Part shown: positions 47,086-58,485 of the stretch, piece after piece
Position numbering within the stretch: position 1 is the first letter of the stretch
How the letters are laid out: each line of letters opens with the position of its first letter
Source: Diphasiastrum complanatum
Lineage: Eukaryota; Streptophyta; Lycopodiopsida; Lycopodiales; Lycopodiaceae
Direction: 5' to 3'
Assembly (NCBI GenBank): GCA_029204225.1
Contig: CM055106.1
Coordinates: 4,074,039-4,138,038, forward strand
Length of the DNA stretch: 64,000 nucleotides
Position numbers and translations under genes: made by a program
The notes under the pieces: model-generated
What the model was told of the DNA's origin: nothing
The model's database searches: none
The model's input: the letters and a program-made list of their open reading frames with translations, nothing else

Positions 47086-47710
47086 TGTGAAAAATTGTCT
47101 GTGTTAATCTAGCTATGTCAAATAATGTAATGTACATAAGTGAGGCCATGGAGCCACGTGGGAAACCTATCCTAGTGTAGGTTAGATCAAGTCTAAAAAG
47201 TGGGTCAAGTCAATTTGGTAGTGATTCCTACTTTATAGGACCTAAATCCTAGATTTATGGAGAAAATCGACCAACTAGCCACCTACTTGGCATGACTCTA
47301 GGAATGAGGCTAGAATGGAAAATTAGAACAAGAAAGCCAAATCAACTTCCTTATTACATGCCAGAAATTCACCTAGCTTTACAAAAGAAGATGCTTTTCT
47401 ATGTAGTGGATCCTCCATAGTAAACACTTAGATTATTTTTGAGAGCTCATTGGCAATCTCGAGTCTCCTCCACATTTGTATTGAGTTTTGATGATCCAAA
47501 TGCAATCAAAGCGATATTATTTCCATTCTCTATTTGCAGCCCTCTACCCCACATGTGTGAACTCGGATTTTCATATTTGATCAATGCTTTATGATTGTTC
47601 TTGCTTGTTAAGTGCAAAATTGCTATTCTAGATCATTTTTTGTGTCTAGCTTAGATTGTTTGGCGAACATCCAATCACTCTTGTGGATCTTGTGTAGATC
47701 CATTTAGGGT
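47086..47710 (+). mobile_element. LTR-like fragment related to the copia LTR group
   Basis: It starts TGTGAAAAATTG, like the LTRs at 1052 and 31576, and ends with CCAATCACTCTTGTGGATCT near 47665-47690, matching the end region of the 31576 LTR (CCAATCACACTTGTGGATCT near 32355). A CACATGTGTG palindrome lies near 47560. The middle is divergent. It may be a decayed solo LTR. Confidence 0.45.
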
Positions 47711-49640
47711 CCTAAAGTAATGTACTTTAACACCAAGTACTAGTTGTGAGTGGATAAAAAGTATGGAATTCTCAAGATGTCGAATCCATAGTGTAATGTA
47801 AGTGCAATAAATGGAAAAGAGATTGAGCTATGTAATTCAACACTGGTGCCAAAATGGTTCGAGACATTTACCACTATGGACAACATAGTTGTAGATTGCT
47901 CACTCAATTTGGAGTGGTTGCATTATTCTTCCATAAGATCTCTAATAGATTGTTGGGTATATATTTGAGAGAAAAGGGCTTGATTTGAAATGGGTCAACA
48001 CTTTCTCGACATGGTGCTCAAACATGGGTATGATGTTGAGTGCATTGATATTTGACATATGGTCAGTTGCATTGAAACGCTTGTCCTAACCATTATTCAA
48101 TTTTTAAAGTATGTCTGTTTGGATGATGATATTTGTGCCATGATAGGCCCATTGGAAATGTCATAATCAAAGGCTTTTGGTTCCATACTTCAAGTTGCAC
48201 TATTTTAAGAAAATACTTGGTAATATTCGGCCACACATAATTGCAGCAAAACCAGATGCAGTGTCATGGTGTTGTGTAAACGTTTGTTGGTCGAAACAAA
48301 TATGTAAATAGGCCTGCTAGAGTTCTCATGGACAAGTTGGAAGTTGACTGCTTTTGTAAGTTGTCACAATGAAATTAATGTGATACAATAATGTACAATC
48401 GACAATTACTGCAATTATGTTTGATTAAGTCAGAATATGTTGCTGCTGGTCACATTCTATTTAGCATCACTGATTGTGATTAGCTGTAGAGAACAAAATA
48501 TATGTCAATAATTTAATGACGTTAGATTTTATAGTTGAAGTTCAGTTGTTGTCGTTACAATAATCCAACGTCGTCACTCTGCCAAAACTGATGAAAAACT
48601 CAAATCTGTTGAACTTGAAATTGTCCATGGTCCATTTAAAATCCTTTTTATATGATTCCTTTCACTCCTAGTATCGAATCTCCCAAGCTCATCTATGAAA
48701 TGTTACAAGAAATTTCAAAAAACATTCTAATGCAAAATGCTCTGAGATTCTAAAACCATTTTGGAACGCTGTTTTCATTTTCTTTCCAGGAAAACGTCGC
48801 TATGAATCAGACGCACAAACATACATCCACATTAGCTTTCATACATTTGTATCAATACCAACGTACCCGAGTTTATATCACTCTCCGGAGGTGAAGACTC
48901 AATCATGATGATGGCTTAGCACTAAAGAACCAAAAGTACTGAAAACATCAAAATCATTCGCTTTGCTTCCAGCTAACAAATGACCCAAATTTGAGTCTCC
49001 CCTTGACTTGGCACTTACTTTACAGTCTTGGTTATAACGTTGTGGATTAAAAAATTAAAACATGAGCTCAGGCAAGCATGCAACTGCACAAAAATGAATT
49101 AACACGAAGACATACCAACTACCAAACATTAAGCAAAACTGCATTTTAGCAAAATGGCAACTGGCTTAAATAGGAGACAATCTTTATGGGGTGAATAATG
49201 AAAGAATCTCAGCCTTTTCTGTAGCGTTGAATGGCCAATTTGGTAGTCATTTAATTTAGGGTTTTCCAAGGGGGTGTTCAATTCCATATCTAGAAAATTT
49301 AGGAAAGAAATTTAAATGATGGTGCAACTCCTCTTTTACAGTGAAATTTCTAATCAGGAAGTTTTGTATCACGAAGTGTGCAAGCAGGAAATTAAATCAA
49401 AACCCCGAATTGAGAAGAGTAAAATCCCAAAGGAAAAAGAAACTAGTAGTTAAGGCTTGCTTACGTATCAGAGCAGCAAAATAATTATGCAATGGCATAA
49501 TCATTGAATGTGAAGACCAAGTTGTCACTCTTTGCCAGAAAAGTTTCAAATGATGTTAAAAACATTTACAGGTCCCACTTTCTGGGCTCATTACACCATA
49601 CATCAGCCTACATCTAGCAAGAGCTAAGCTATTAATACCT
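47711..49640. other. Gene-free stretch
   Basis: No ORF over 60 codons is present on either strand. AT-rich, no repeats noticed. The last part should hold the 3' untranslated region of the E2 gene. Confidence 0.5.
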
Positions 49641-49644
49641 TGCC

Positions 49645-52600
49645 TCATGCATCAATCCACCCATATGATTTCAGAATTTTTTTGACAACGAGGGCTAGAA
49701 TAGCCACTGTCAAACCAATCGCTAGTAGTGTCAAGCCACGATCCTCGGATGGTTGCTGATGTATTACCACTGCCGGTTGAGTTTCTATGGGTGGCGCGGC
49801 CCTTGCAACAGCTGCTAAATTTGGTTCTTGTTGTGCAGCCGGAGCTCTTGTTGAAAGACTAAAACCAGCAGTAAAACTTACAGCAATTGGACCAGCATTT
49901 GCATTAACATGAAGTTCATGAATGTTATCCACCACCTGTGGAGCACTCTCGCCATAATTCATACTATTGTTATCTACATCTTGTGAATTGCTATCAGATA
50001 CTGCTGCTGGAGGTTGTGATGTGATGTCTGGAACAGGAGGGGCAGTCCTCATCATTTGTTCATGAATCTGAAGACACAACAAGATTTGACGACTGTAGGT
50101 AATGAATATTCATTTGTACACTATTAACTTTGCAAGTTAAAAATTCTGAATTGGAGGGACTTCTGACGACCTTTAGGCAATGAAAGTCTACCAGACAGTA
50201 CAAGAACAGATGTGTTGCAGTGATTGCAATGGACGATGACTAGTTTCAACTCGATACTGCAAAAGCTTGCAGGCTTTATAGGATCATTACTTCATTTATC
50301 ACTCAACTGAATAATACAAAAGAGTACCATTCCCCAGAATGGTAGGTTTCAAGATTGATAGATTAGTTTCCCATAAGAGATAACAGTAATTCAAATATGC
50401 AGCCCCTGTACAAGTTCCCTCACGTAAGGTACTCATATCATCCCACACAAAAACCTGGAGTTTTTTAATTTTCAATTTTGAGGGAATCATACAGCATAAA
50501 AATGCTGTCCTTTAAGCCCATGACAAGACACCCTCAAAAAAGGCTCATCCGACGTTCATCTACTGTGACAACCAAAGCACAAGGGTCATTCCTTTGGTTT
50601 ACTGCAGGACAGAAATGAACAAGACAAAATAAAATAATATCAATAAAAACAGAAGTTCACAAAGTTTCGATGCCTTAGGACATTGACAGCCCCACGTTCT
50701 CTTAGAATGCCAGGAACCTGGAATAAAGCTCAGTACCATATGAAGCCTTTCATATATTGAACTTTTTGTTATGGGCTTCCAAGAATAAGAGAACAGGAAG
50801 AAACTAATAAATCAACAGTGCTGCAAAACAGTACTTTGACAATTATTTTGAGCCATGACAATCACATAGTGTGTACAGAATGTGATTTTTCTGGAATGAT
50901 AATGCTCAAAAAATCAAAAGAGAATTAAACATGAATGAACAACACCATTTTCAGCTACTAAAACAAGCACACCTCATCAATTAACATCTGGCGGTCTGCA
51001 TTTCCAGATTTTGGAGGTGCATCACGCGACTTGATAGCAAGGGCACGTCTTTCTTCCTTTGCGTAATCCAAAGAACCAAGTGCTCCATCCGGTTTTGTGG
51101 GCATAAATGCAATCAACGCAACCAATGCAGTACGGACTGCACATTTGAATACAAATCTTGTCAGAAGAAAAGTCAGTTAACAGCTTGAGATTTACATAGC
51201 CAATAACATTTAAAAGTACAAAACACATAATAGATTATGTCAACAGGGATTTTGCAATAAAGAAGAAACTTCCAAGTGAAACGGAAACCTTCAAACCAAA
51301 GATAAAATACAAATACAACATTTGTCTTTTGCAATGCTGTCTCTACTATATTAGCTCGCATAAACATGAGGAAGCAGATGAGAAATAATGATTAAAACTA
51401 CTTCAATGCAATCAATCACATACACTATAGCTGCTTTAATCCAACAAGACAATGTTCTTAAGTTAGTGATTAAGAGTGCTAAGCACAGAAAGACAGAATA
51501 CTTTCAAAATGAACAAAGAAATAGTTCAAATTTAAGAGCATTCTATAAACCCCACATTCCAATAGAAAAACACAGAGGAAAGTGAATCTTACAAACTTAA
51601 GAAACACTCACCACTCCATGATGGTTGCCAATGCTCGGGGTGATGCTGAGATATGCTCAAACAAATTTTGGTTTGAGTCTCGAATCGCCCATTCGGCTAT
51701 CATGCAGTCAGATTTGTAAACAAAAGCTGATTAATCTCTCTAGGTAACACTTCAGAGAAACACAGCCAACTTTGGCAAGCTACATAATCCAGATATCATA
51801 AGCTAATTATTGGGAATAAGTTCAATGGGGATCTAAAGTAAAAGCGTGCTACAACAGGGTAGGCCATACAACCATTTAAAACAAAGAAGCTCACCCAAAA
51901 TATAATAGATACCATATTCAAATAAAAAACAGTGATGCCAATTATCATACATAACATGCTTGGTTGATAAAACATAAAAGTTACTGGGAGATTTAGCACA
52001 ATGGTCGACATAGAAACAACTTAGATGAAGTTAATTGTTAAAGTGTGCTGAACCCAGTATAAATTCCTTGAAAATGTTTCTTCACTATCACTCAATATTT
52101 GATGCCTTGCAGTAGGATCAGTAACATACAGTCAAAAGCATAAATGCTGGAGGCTTGAAGGGGTATTCAGAAGGTAATTGGATGCGTCCATGGTAGATTC
52201 CTCCTTCAAATTCACTATCTTGGGGTCCTCGTATTGCAAAATGCCACTCAAAAATATTATCCTGCAGATTCCACACAGAGAAAGAATTAGATTCTACAAA
52301 GGACAAACCAAGCAGAATTTCCATGTAGATAAATCTGTACCATATATGATATGAGATGTATCCCAAATCATAGATGCACTGCATTTCTGAAACGCGTTTC
52401 AGAATCACGTTCAGAAATGCGGTTCAGAAACGCGTTTCTGAAAATTTCAAAAAAATTCCAGAAACGTTTTTTTTTATTTTTTATTTTTGGTTTTTTTTTA
52501 GGCAATTTCATCTGATACCCTTAAATTTTGAAGGGTATCAGATGAAAGCTCTAATTAAGAGCATTATTACTGTGTTTTCCGTGTTTCGGGTGTAGGATGG

Positions 52601-53550
52601 TCTAGTTTAGGTGCATTAACTCCCAGGTTTACGCTATTGCTCCTTTTAATATAAAAAATTTATAAAAAAACATAATGACCCAAAATTCTCCTTCCCCTCT
52701 CTCTCTCTCTCTCTCACTCGCTCTCTCACTCTCTTTCTCTCTCCCTCTCTCTCTCATTATCTCTCTCAGATAATGAGAGAGATAATGAGGGAGAAAGAGA
52801 AAGAGAGAGAGAGGGGAGGGAGAATTTTGGGGCATTATGCTGAACAAAAACAAACTAAACAAAAATGCTGAATCATGCTGAACAAAAACCATGCTGAATC
52901 TTCAAAACCATACTGCATCATCCTGAACCTGCCGACTATGCACACGCCTCGATCGGACACCTGTAGCTGAAAATAAAAAAATTAACCTCCTCCACGGCTG
53001 GCGCGATTCTGGCCGTGAAGAGGAGCAAAAAAAAATTTATATACTGTTTTTTTTAGAACGATTCTGGTCTAAGAAACGCGTCTCCTCAGAAACGTGTTTC
53101 TGTGCATCTATGTTCCAAATATCATTTTGTTCACAAAAGTACATCACAAACAACAGCAATGAGTCTGAATTGTTGATCAAGACACTTCCAAAGGTTTGCT
53201 ACAACACTAAAATTGTCATCCCATCATTGGAATGTCGTCTTGAAATGACAAAATTTCCTTACTAGAAAATGCTGGAGAAGAGAAATATGCATCACATCAT
53301 TGACTATGTAAGTTAGCTATAGATGTGCATCTTTCATCAACTAACGAACATAAACTCTCATCTCAAATCTTCTAATTCTTAAAAAAATTGTACACTATGA
53401 TTTTGACTCCAAGAAAGGTAATATGAGTTGAAAACACTCCAGATATGACAGGTATGTAAAACTTATACTTTAAAGAGAATATTGAGAAGAAAATTCTATC
53501 ATGCATGCACTGCAATCCCCACTATGACATTGACAAGCTAATCCACACTG

Positions 53551-53593
<43 letters not shown>

Positions 53594-56500
53594 GCTGCCC
53601 TAGCTGCTCTACCTTGCTCTCCTCGCTCCATCTCCACCACCACCTCCACTATTTGTAGGTGATTTCAAATGTTATTGGGCTGAATTTAAAATGCTAACAA
53701 TCAAGAACATTGAACACTGTCAAATCTGGAAAATAGTAGACAGCCATAGAACAACAATCCTCAAGAAAAAGGAAGCTAAAATTGAGAGAGAAAAATCAAA
53801 GCTTGTATTGCACAAATGAATAGCCAACAAATGTAACTACTCATGGGAGTGAATATGACGTCTCAAACTCGTGGTAGACACCATTAAATCTGCGTTGGAT
53901 TTGATTGATGCAAACCACAATCTTCCAACAAGGTGCGCAGTCAAACACATTCGCAAGCGACTGTTGTTGCAGCTCTATACTTAGCTTCGGTAAAGGATAA
54001 TGCCAATGTAGGCTGCTTTTTCTTGTCAACTTCTTTTTTTTCATTTGTATCTAATGTGGACAACCTAATCTCTGCTAGAGTTGCAGCAAGTTTGCAGTCC
54101 ATAAGATTGAATTTCTCAAGCATGTTGTATATGAATTTGCTTTGTGTGAGCAAGAGCAAGTGTGGGAGCCTCCACACCTCTAAACCAAGATACTAATGGA
54201 CTTGTCCCAAGTCCTTCATCTCAAATTCTTGAGATAAAGTCTTCTTAACTTCGACAATTTGCTTAGATTACTTCCTATCTTTATTCAAGATATAAAGGTT
54301 GGGATCAACCTTACCCTTTGTGAAACCACGGGAATGTAGGTACTCATCCATTCTTGAGTACCAAGCTCTTGGAGCTTGCTTAAGTCCATACAAAGCCTTA
54401 ATGAGAGGACATAGATGATGCTCTCTCCCTTTCACCACAAATCCTTTGGGTTGGGGAAAATATATCTGTAGCGCAGGCATCCCAAAGAGAGCCGAGAACC
54501 ACGACTTAGCTTCCCAGCCTTCAACTCTTGCCATTCAAACCCACTTGACATACAAGCAACCAACTCGCCAACAAAGATCAGACTTAACCAACTGAAAGCT
54601 TCATCACGAGCGCTGGAAGCCAACCTGGCGCCATGCCAGACTGGACAGCCATAAACAGGTAACTTCCACCCAAGCAAGCCATCCAACTCAACCGACAGGT
54701 TAGAGCCCGTTCCCCAAGAGCTTAACCCATTCACGTTCATGCAAGGAACACTCAGAACCACAAGCCGCGACAGATATTGAGACAACCAGTTCCTGGACCA
54801 AATGGTCCCGACAGCATACCGCTGGCGCCAGGGACCGAATGGTCCCGACGACATACCGCTGGCGTCCCGGGATACAACCCTCAGCTATGTGCCAAATTAA
54901 AAAGTTTGAAGCGGCCTTACAACTGGCGCTTTTACCAGACACTGAAACCCAGAAGGTAATCAGAGTCAGTTTGAGAAAATCCCCACTTTATTAATAAATC
55001 TGAGAAGGTTACATTTCAAGTGTGTGACCGACCCTAGTCTTCGGGGCGCTGGCATGCCAAGGCGAGTGCCAGGACAACATTCCAGCAAGGGAGGCTGAGA
55101 CTTGGTTGAAGCTCACCCTGAGTCGCAACCCGCACTCCCCTGTAGTATTGGTGGGATTCGCCACCTCCCCTCATACCAAGTACTCTACCCAGGCTGGTAA
55201 AGCACGTTTTTTCTCTCTAGAAAGTCATTTTCTCTCTCTAGAAATTATTGATCCCCGGGCTTCCTTTAATCATGACTAGATCGTGTGAGGTGATTGCACA
55301 TCGATCTGAGCTCTTTGGACTTCGCTAGAACCGATCAAAGATTCTCAGCCATAGGAACTTGGCACCGGCTGGATTCTGGTCACAGTGGTCCGGGAGTGGC
55401 GCTGGCGCCGGGAGCAGCAGGGGTGTTGCGGGCGCCGGGGACAAATGTTGGCGCCGGAAGTAAAGCTTGTAAAGGTAACTTTACAACATCCACCCCACCT
55501 TTATAAAATCTGATGTCCTCATCAGATGTCAGATTAAAGTAAAGGTGTCTCCCAATTAAAGTAACTATACATTTGAGCTACTTGGCACAGTACTCAATTT
55601 ACTGGCCACTTTTTATTAACATTGAAGCTGGCACACCACAAGTCGGAGGCTCAACTCTTTGTACTGAAAAATTACTTAACTTGAAAATATCACTTTGTCT
55701 GGGAAAAGCGTAGGTTTTATATCGCTTTCGTAGAACCCAAGAACCTTATTAACTGGTGATAGAGGCCTTTCTGTGAAATGTTCGCCCCTGTCGCTTCTGA
55801 CTTCTAACATTGGAACTCCTTTGAGCTCCTGATTTGTCCTTGATGCACTTTGTGTTGAGCTCCTTGAGCTCCAGATTTAATCAGTTCCGCAAGGGTATCA
55901 GGGCTCCCTGAGCCAAAGGATTTATCGTTTGATTGCCCACTTTATGGTCCACTCCGTGCCTTGTTGCTTCTGCACCTTGACTCTACCCAGGCTGGTAAGG
56001 CACGTTTTCTCTCTCTAGAAAGTCATTTTCTCTCTCTATAAATTATTGATCCCCAGGCTTCCTTTAATCATGCCTAGATCGTGTGAGGTGATTGCACATC
56101 GATCTGAGCTCTCTGGACTTCGCTAGAACCGATCAAAGATTCTCAACCATAGGAACTTGGCGCCGGCTGGATTCTGGTCACAGTGGTGCTGGGAGCAGCG
56201 CTGGCGCCAGTGGGGCCGGGAGCAGCAGGGGTGTTGCGGGCGCTGGGGACAAATGTTGGCGCCGGTGGCGCTGGAAGTAAAGCTTGTAAAGGTAACTTTA
56301 CAACAATATCTATTCATCAACATAGTCATAGAGAAAGGCGGATTTTACATCCATTTGATGTGTCTCCCATCCAAAGTGAGTTGCTAAAGCAAGAACAAAC
56401 CTAATGGTGGGCAACAGGAGCAAACGTTTCGTTGAAATTTATGCCCGCCTTTTGCGCATATCCCTTTGCCACTACCCTCGCCTTGTACTTGTCAATTGAA

Positions 56501-57656
56501 CCTTTGGCATCATACTTGACTGTAAACCCACTTTGTAGCTATTGGAATGAAAGGCCACCTTTATTAGTTAGAAGTAATTAGCCTGCCGGTAAACCATAAA
56601 AGTCTAAAATCAGAAATTTGCATGCCCACACAAATTTGTTATTGCTGGCTGGTCAAAAGTTTGATCGATTTGGTATATGAATTTATCATAGAGAATGATG
56701 CATAAAAACGTTTCACAGCACATCTTAAGGTTGTGTAGGGTAAAATGAAATAGTCTTTCTAGGTTAATATTTGATGATTTTTTTGAATGTTTAGTACCAA
56801 CTTGAAGTTCCAATTTCGTTATTTGCAATATAAAATTCTGTTGCTACTTTGTATCAAGGGGAAACTCATTCCTATTATAAACCCAATAAGTCTTGGTAGT
56901 TGAAATTTGGAATCGATTGATCTTTATTACCAATCCTTTTCTAGATTCTTAAAGAAAGTTGAATATGTGATGTCTGTTAAACATGCGGTTCAGGTAAGTT
57001 TCAGAATTTATATCTCACCCTAACGAGCTTGCAGTAACTTTTCAAAAAATGCTTACAGCCAATAAAGGTCATTATAGAAACCATTCCCCTTTATCTAGTA
57101 GCCATAACCATTGCTAGATTGCGTATTGATCTTCCATGGATCTTTTTCTGCATCCGCATCTGCCATCCTACATTGTTTTTTTATCATAGTCCAAATGTAA
57201 CGCTTTCTAAATCCAACCATGATAAAACAAGCTTCCTCTTCTAGAAACTAGACACTATCTATAATACCGCACCATTAACAGACTCCTCAAATTTGTGAGG
57301 CTCTGCTGGAACATTCCTCAGGCAAGCCTTCCATCATAACAACCTAAATAAGATAAAATAAAACCAGAATGCTTCGCTATGCCAAAATGCAAAATGCTAA
57401 TATGATCAGAAACAATGAAAATGTTTACCTTGGAAAATGCTTGAACTATTATTAAAGATCTAACCTTGCTAGGAATCCTTTCTCAAAGTGAAGATAATGA
57501 CACAAATAAGTTCAGTTCAGGGTTACAACTCCAAACATTTATTACCTCCAAAGGCATACTGAGATACTCATCACTAGGATTATTCTGCATCTCCTTGACT
57601 TCTTGCAGAATTCGCTTGACCGCAGGATTTCTCAGATTAAACTTTTCCTCTGTCAT
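49645..57656 (-). CDS. UBC32: Tail-anchored ubiquitin-conjugating enzyme E2, UBC6/UBC32 type, 304 aa
   Basis: The family carries ubiquitin on the ER membrane and works in ER-associated degradation; Arabidopsis UBC32-34 are the plant members. Exons: 57656-57546, 52261-52130, 51696-51612, 51136-50973 and 50067-49645. All introns are GT-AG, phases agree, and the frame totals 304 codons plus stop. Exon 1 ([20 protein letters not shown]) is the family N-terminus. [26 protein letters not shown] and [12 protein letters not shown] follow. The catalytic Cys93 lies in TKICLSIS, then [11 protein letters not shown]. Exon 5 encodes a variable Pro/Ala/Asn-rich linker and one membrane segment at about 275-292 ([18 protein letters not shown]) with a basic luminal tail. 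Length matches UBC32 (about 309 aa). Intron 1 is 5.3 kb and full of transposons; the other introns are 0.4-0.9 kb. Confidence 0.95.
52506..52547. repeat. 17-bp inverted repeat inside the MITE
   Basis: Arms TTTCATCTGATACCCTT (52506-52522) and its exact complement (52531-52547) with an 8-nt loop. Confidence 0.92.
52671..52839. repeat. Long foldback (about 169 nt) inside the MITE
   Basis: The ends 52671-52691 (CATAATGACCCAAAATTCTC) and 52819-52839 are complementary over 21 bp with one mismatch. Inside, a TC-rich arm faces a GA-rich arm around ATTATCTCTCTCAGATAATG. Transcripts from either strand could form an imperfect stem of about 75-80 bp. Confidence 0.85.
53554..53592. repeat. (TC)n microsatellite in E2 intron 1
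   Basis: A pure TC run of about 39 bp. Confidence 0.93.
53830..54466 (-). pseudogene. Copia reverse transcriptase 3' part and RNase H
   Basis: Antisense in E2 intron 1. Reading from 54450: [20 protein letters not shown], then [20 protein letters not shown], the conserved block of copia reverse transcriptase, and [10 protein letters not shown]. Further on, [19 protein letters not shown]. After a deletion that removes the start of RNase H come [20 protein letters not shown] and the terminal region near 53900. The YVDD-type active-site segment is missing. The upstream half lies at 56306-56545, beyond an inserted LTR element. Stops and deletions make it inactive. Confidence 0.85.
54467..56305 (-). 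mobile_element. LTR element copy 1 (non-coding, internally deleted), with 5-bp target duplication
   Basis: It is bounded by ATATC at 54462-54466 and 56306-56310. Left terminal repeat 54467-55488 (1022 bp, starting TGTAGCGCAGG and ending ACAACA); right repeat 55980-56305, matching only the outer part of the left one. Next to the left repeat, minus-strand AAAGGTGGGGTGGA (55502-55489) is a polypurine tract, so the element reads on minus and the left repeat is its 3' LTR. Most of the interior, the primer-binding site and the inner part of the 5' LTR are deleted; 491 bp remain. The LTR is rich in GGCGCC and holds two copies of a 36-bp unit containing GGACCAAATGGTCC near 54793-54860. Confidence 0.88.
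56306..56550 (-). pseudogene. Copia reverse transcriptase 5' part
   Basis: Minus-strand [20 protein letters not shown] and [11 protein letters not shown], then after a frameshift [20 protein letters not shown], the catalytic Asp block, and LYDYVDE. The text ends exactly at the inserted LTR element and continues at 54461-53830, so both pieces were one element before the insertion. Confidence 0.87.
56551..57545. other. 5' part of E2 intron 1, no gene
   Basis: No further coding motif was recognised. Part of it may be more copia sequence too decayed to read. Confidence 0.45.
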
Positions 57657-58172
57657 ATCTGCCTTAATCCCCTCTTTCTCAACTACAAAGCAAAATTTCC
57701 AGCCACCCACCACTTAGATCTGGATTCACATTAAAAGCATCAGGGCAATCTGCTTCATACAGCACCAAATCATGCCCTAAATGTACGGAATAGGCTTGAA
57801 TCAGAATGTTCCAGGAACAGAAAAAACAGAATGAATTTCTTGTGTGCAGCTTCAGTAAAGGCAGGAACTTTGGGCTGACCGATCACCAAGATGAAGTCTT
57901 GGAGTTCTAGAAAGGGAATGCATCCATGGATTTGCTATAAAATGCAGGAAGAAGCAATCAAATCCTACCTTCATAAAAAAGGAAGAAGGGAGGAGGGCGG
58001 GATGGAAGCTCAAGGGCACCGCTTGGATGCTTGCTACGCCTCAGTCATGGCCACTTGGCAGCTTCTAAGCGGTTATTCATTTGCACGTGGCAAAATTTGA
58101 ATGGTCTTGGGAATTTTCTGCCTTGGCAGTGTCAGATGAAAGGGACTCGGGACAAGAAGAAGGAATAATAGC

Positions 58173-58173
<1 letters not shown>
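57657..58173 (-). promoter_or_regulatory. Presumed E2 5' leader and promoter
   Basis: Sequence directly upstream of the E2 start. The E2 frame stays open for about 20 codons upstream (to MVGGWKF, 57713) but lacks conservation, so the family-type MTEEKF start is preferred. No TATA box was identified with confidence. A long GA tract lies at the far end. Confidence 0.35.

Positions 58174-58254
<81 letters not shown>
58174..58254. repeat. (GA)n microsatellite upstream of the E2 gene
   Basis: A pure GA run of about 81 bp, roughly 520 bp upstream of the E2 start codon. Confidence 0.95.
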
Positions 58255-58257
<3 letters not shown>

Positions 58258-58332
58258 ATAATAACAAATTACAATGATGTCATATAATGATAACCCAAAT
58301 GTTTTTATTCCCATTTGCTTATTTAATTGTCT

Positions 58333-58485
58333 AGATTCCTTTGGGTTGTAGGATTTCTTTTAGTTTTTGTTACCGATTTGGCGAGATTCCTTTGGGTTGT
58401 AGAACTTTTTTTTAGTTTTGTTACCTATGTGGCGAGATTCTTTGGGTTGTAGATTTTTTTTAAGTTTTTGTTACCTATTTGGTGA
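58333..58485. repeat. 51-bp tandem repeat, three copies
   Basis: Units begin at 58333, 58384 and 58435 with AGATTCCTTTGGGTTGTAG or a close variant and end in TTGTTACC.ATTTGGCG-like sequence. Differences are small substitutions and T-run lengths. Confidence 0.88.

Larger units (their letters stand above)
52369..53112. mobile_element. hAT-like MITE in E2 intron 1, 744 bp
   Basis: Perfect 11-bp terminal inverted repeats CATAGATGCAC / GTGCATCTATG are flanked by 8-bp direct repeats TCCCAAAT (52361-52368) and TTCCAAAT (53113-53120), one mismatch. An 8-bp duplication is typical of hAT transposons. Both ends carry repeats of GAAACGCGTTTC (52390-52440 and 53075-53100). No transposase is encoded, so it is non-autonomous. 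It lies 108 bp upstream of exon 2. Confidence 0.8.

Noticed and set aside
54467-55488. GGCGCC-rich stretch as a retroelement primer-binding site (TTGGCGCC)
   Set aside because: The word resembles gypsy primer-binding sites but lies inside both LTR copies, and the target duplication fixes the element end elsewhere.
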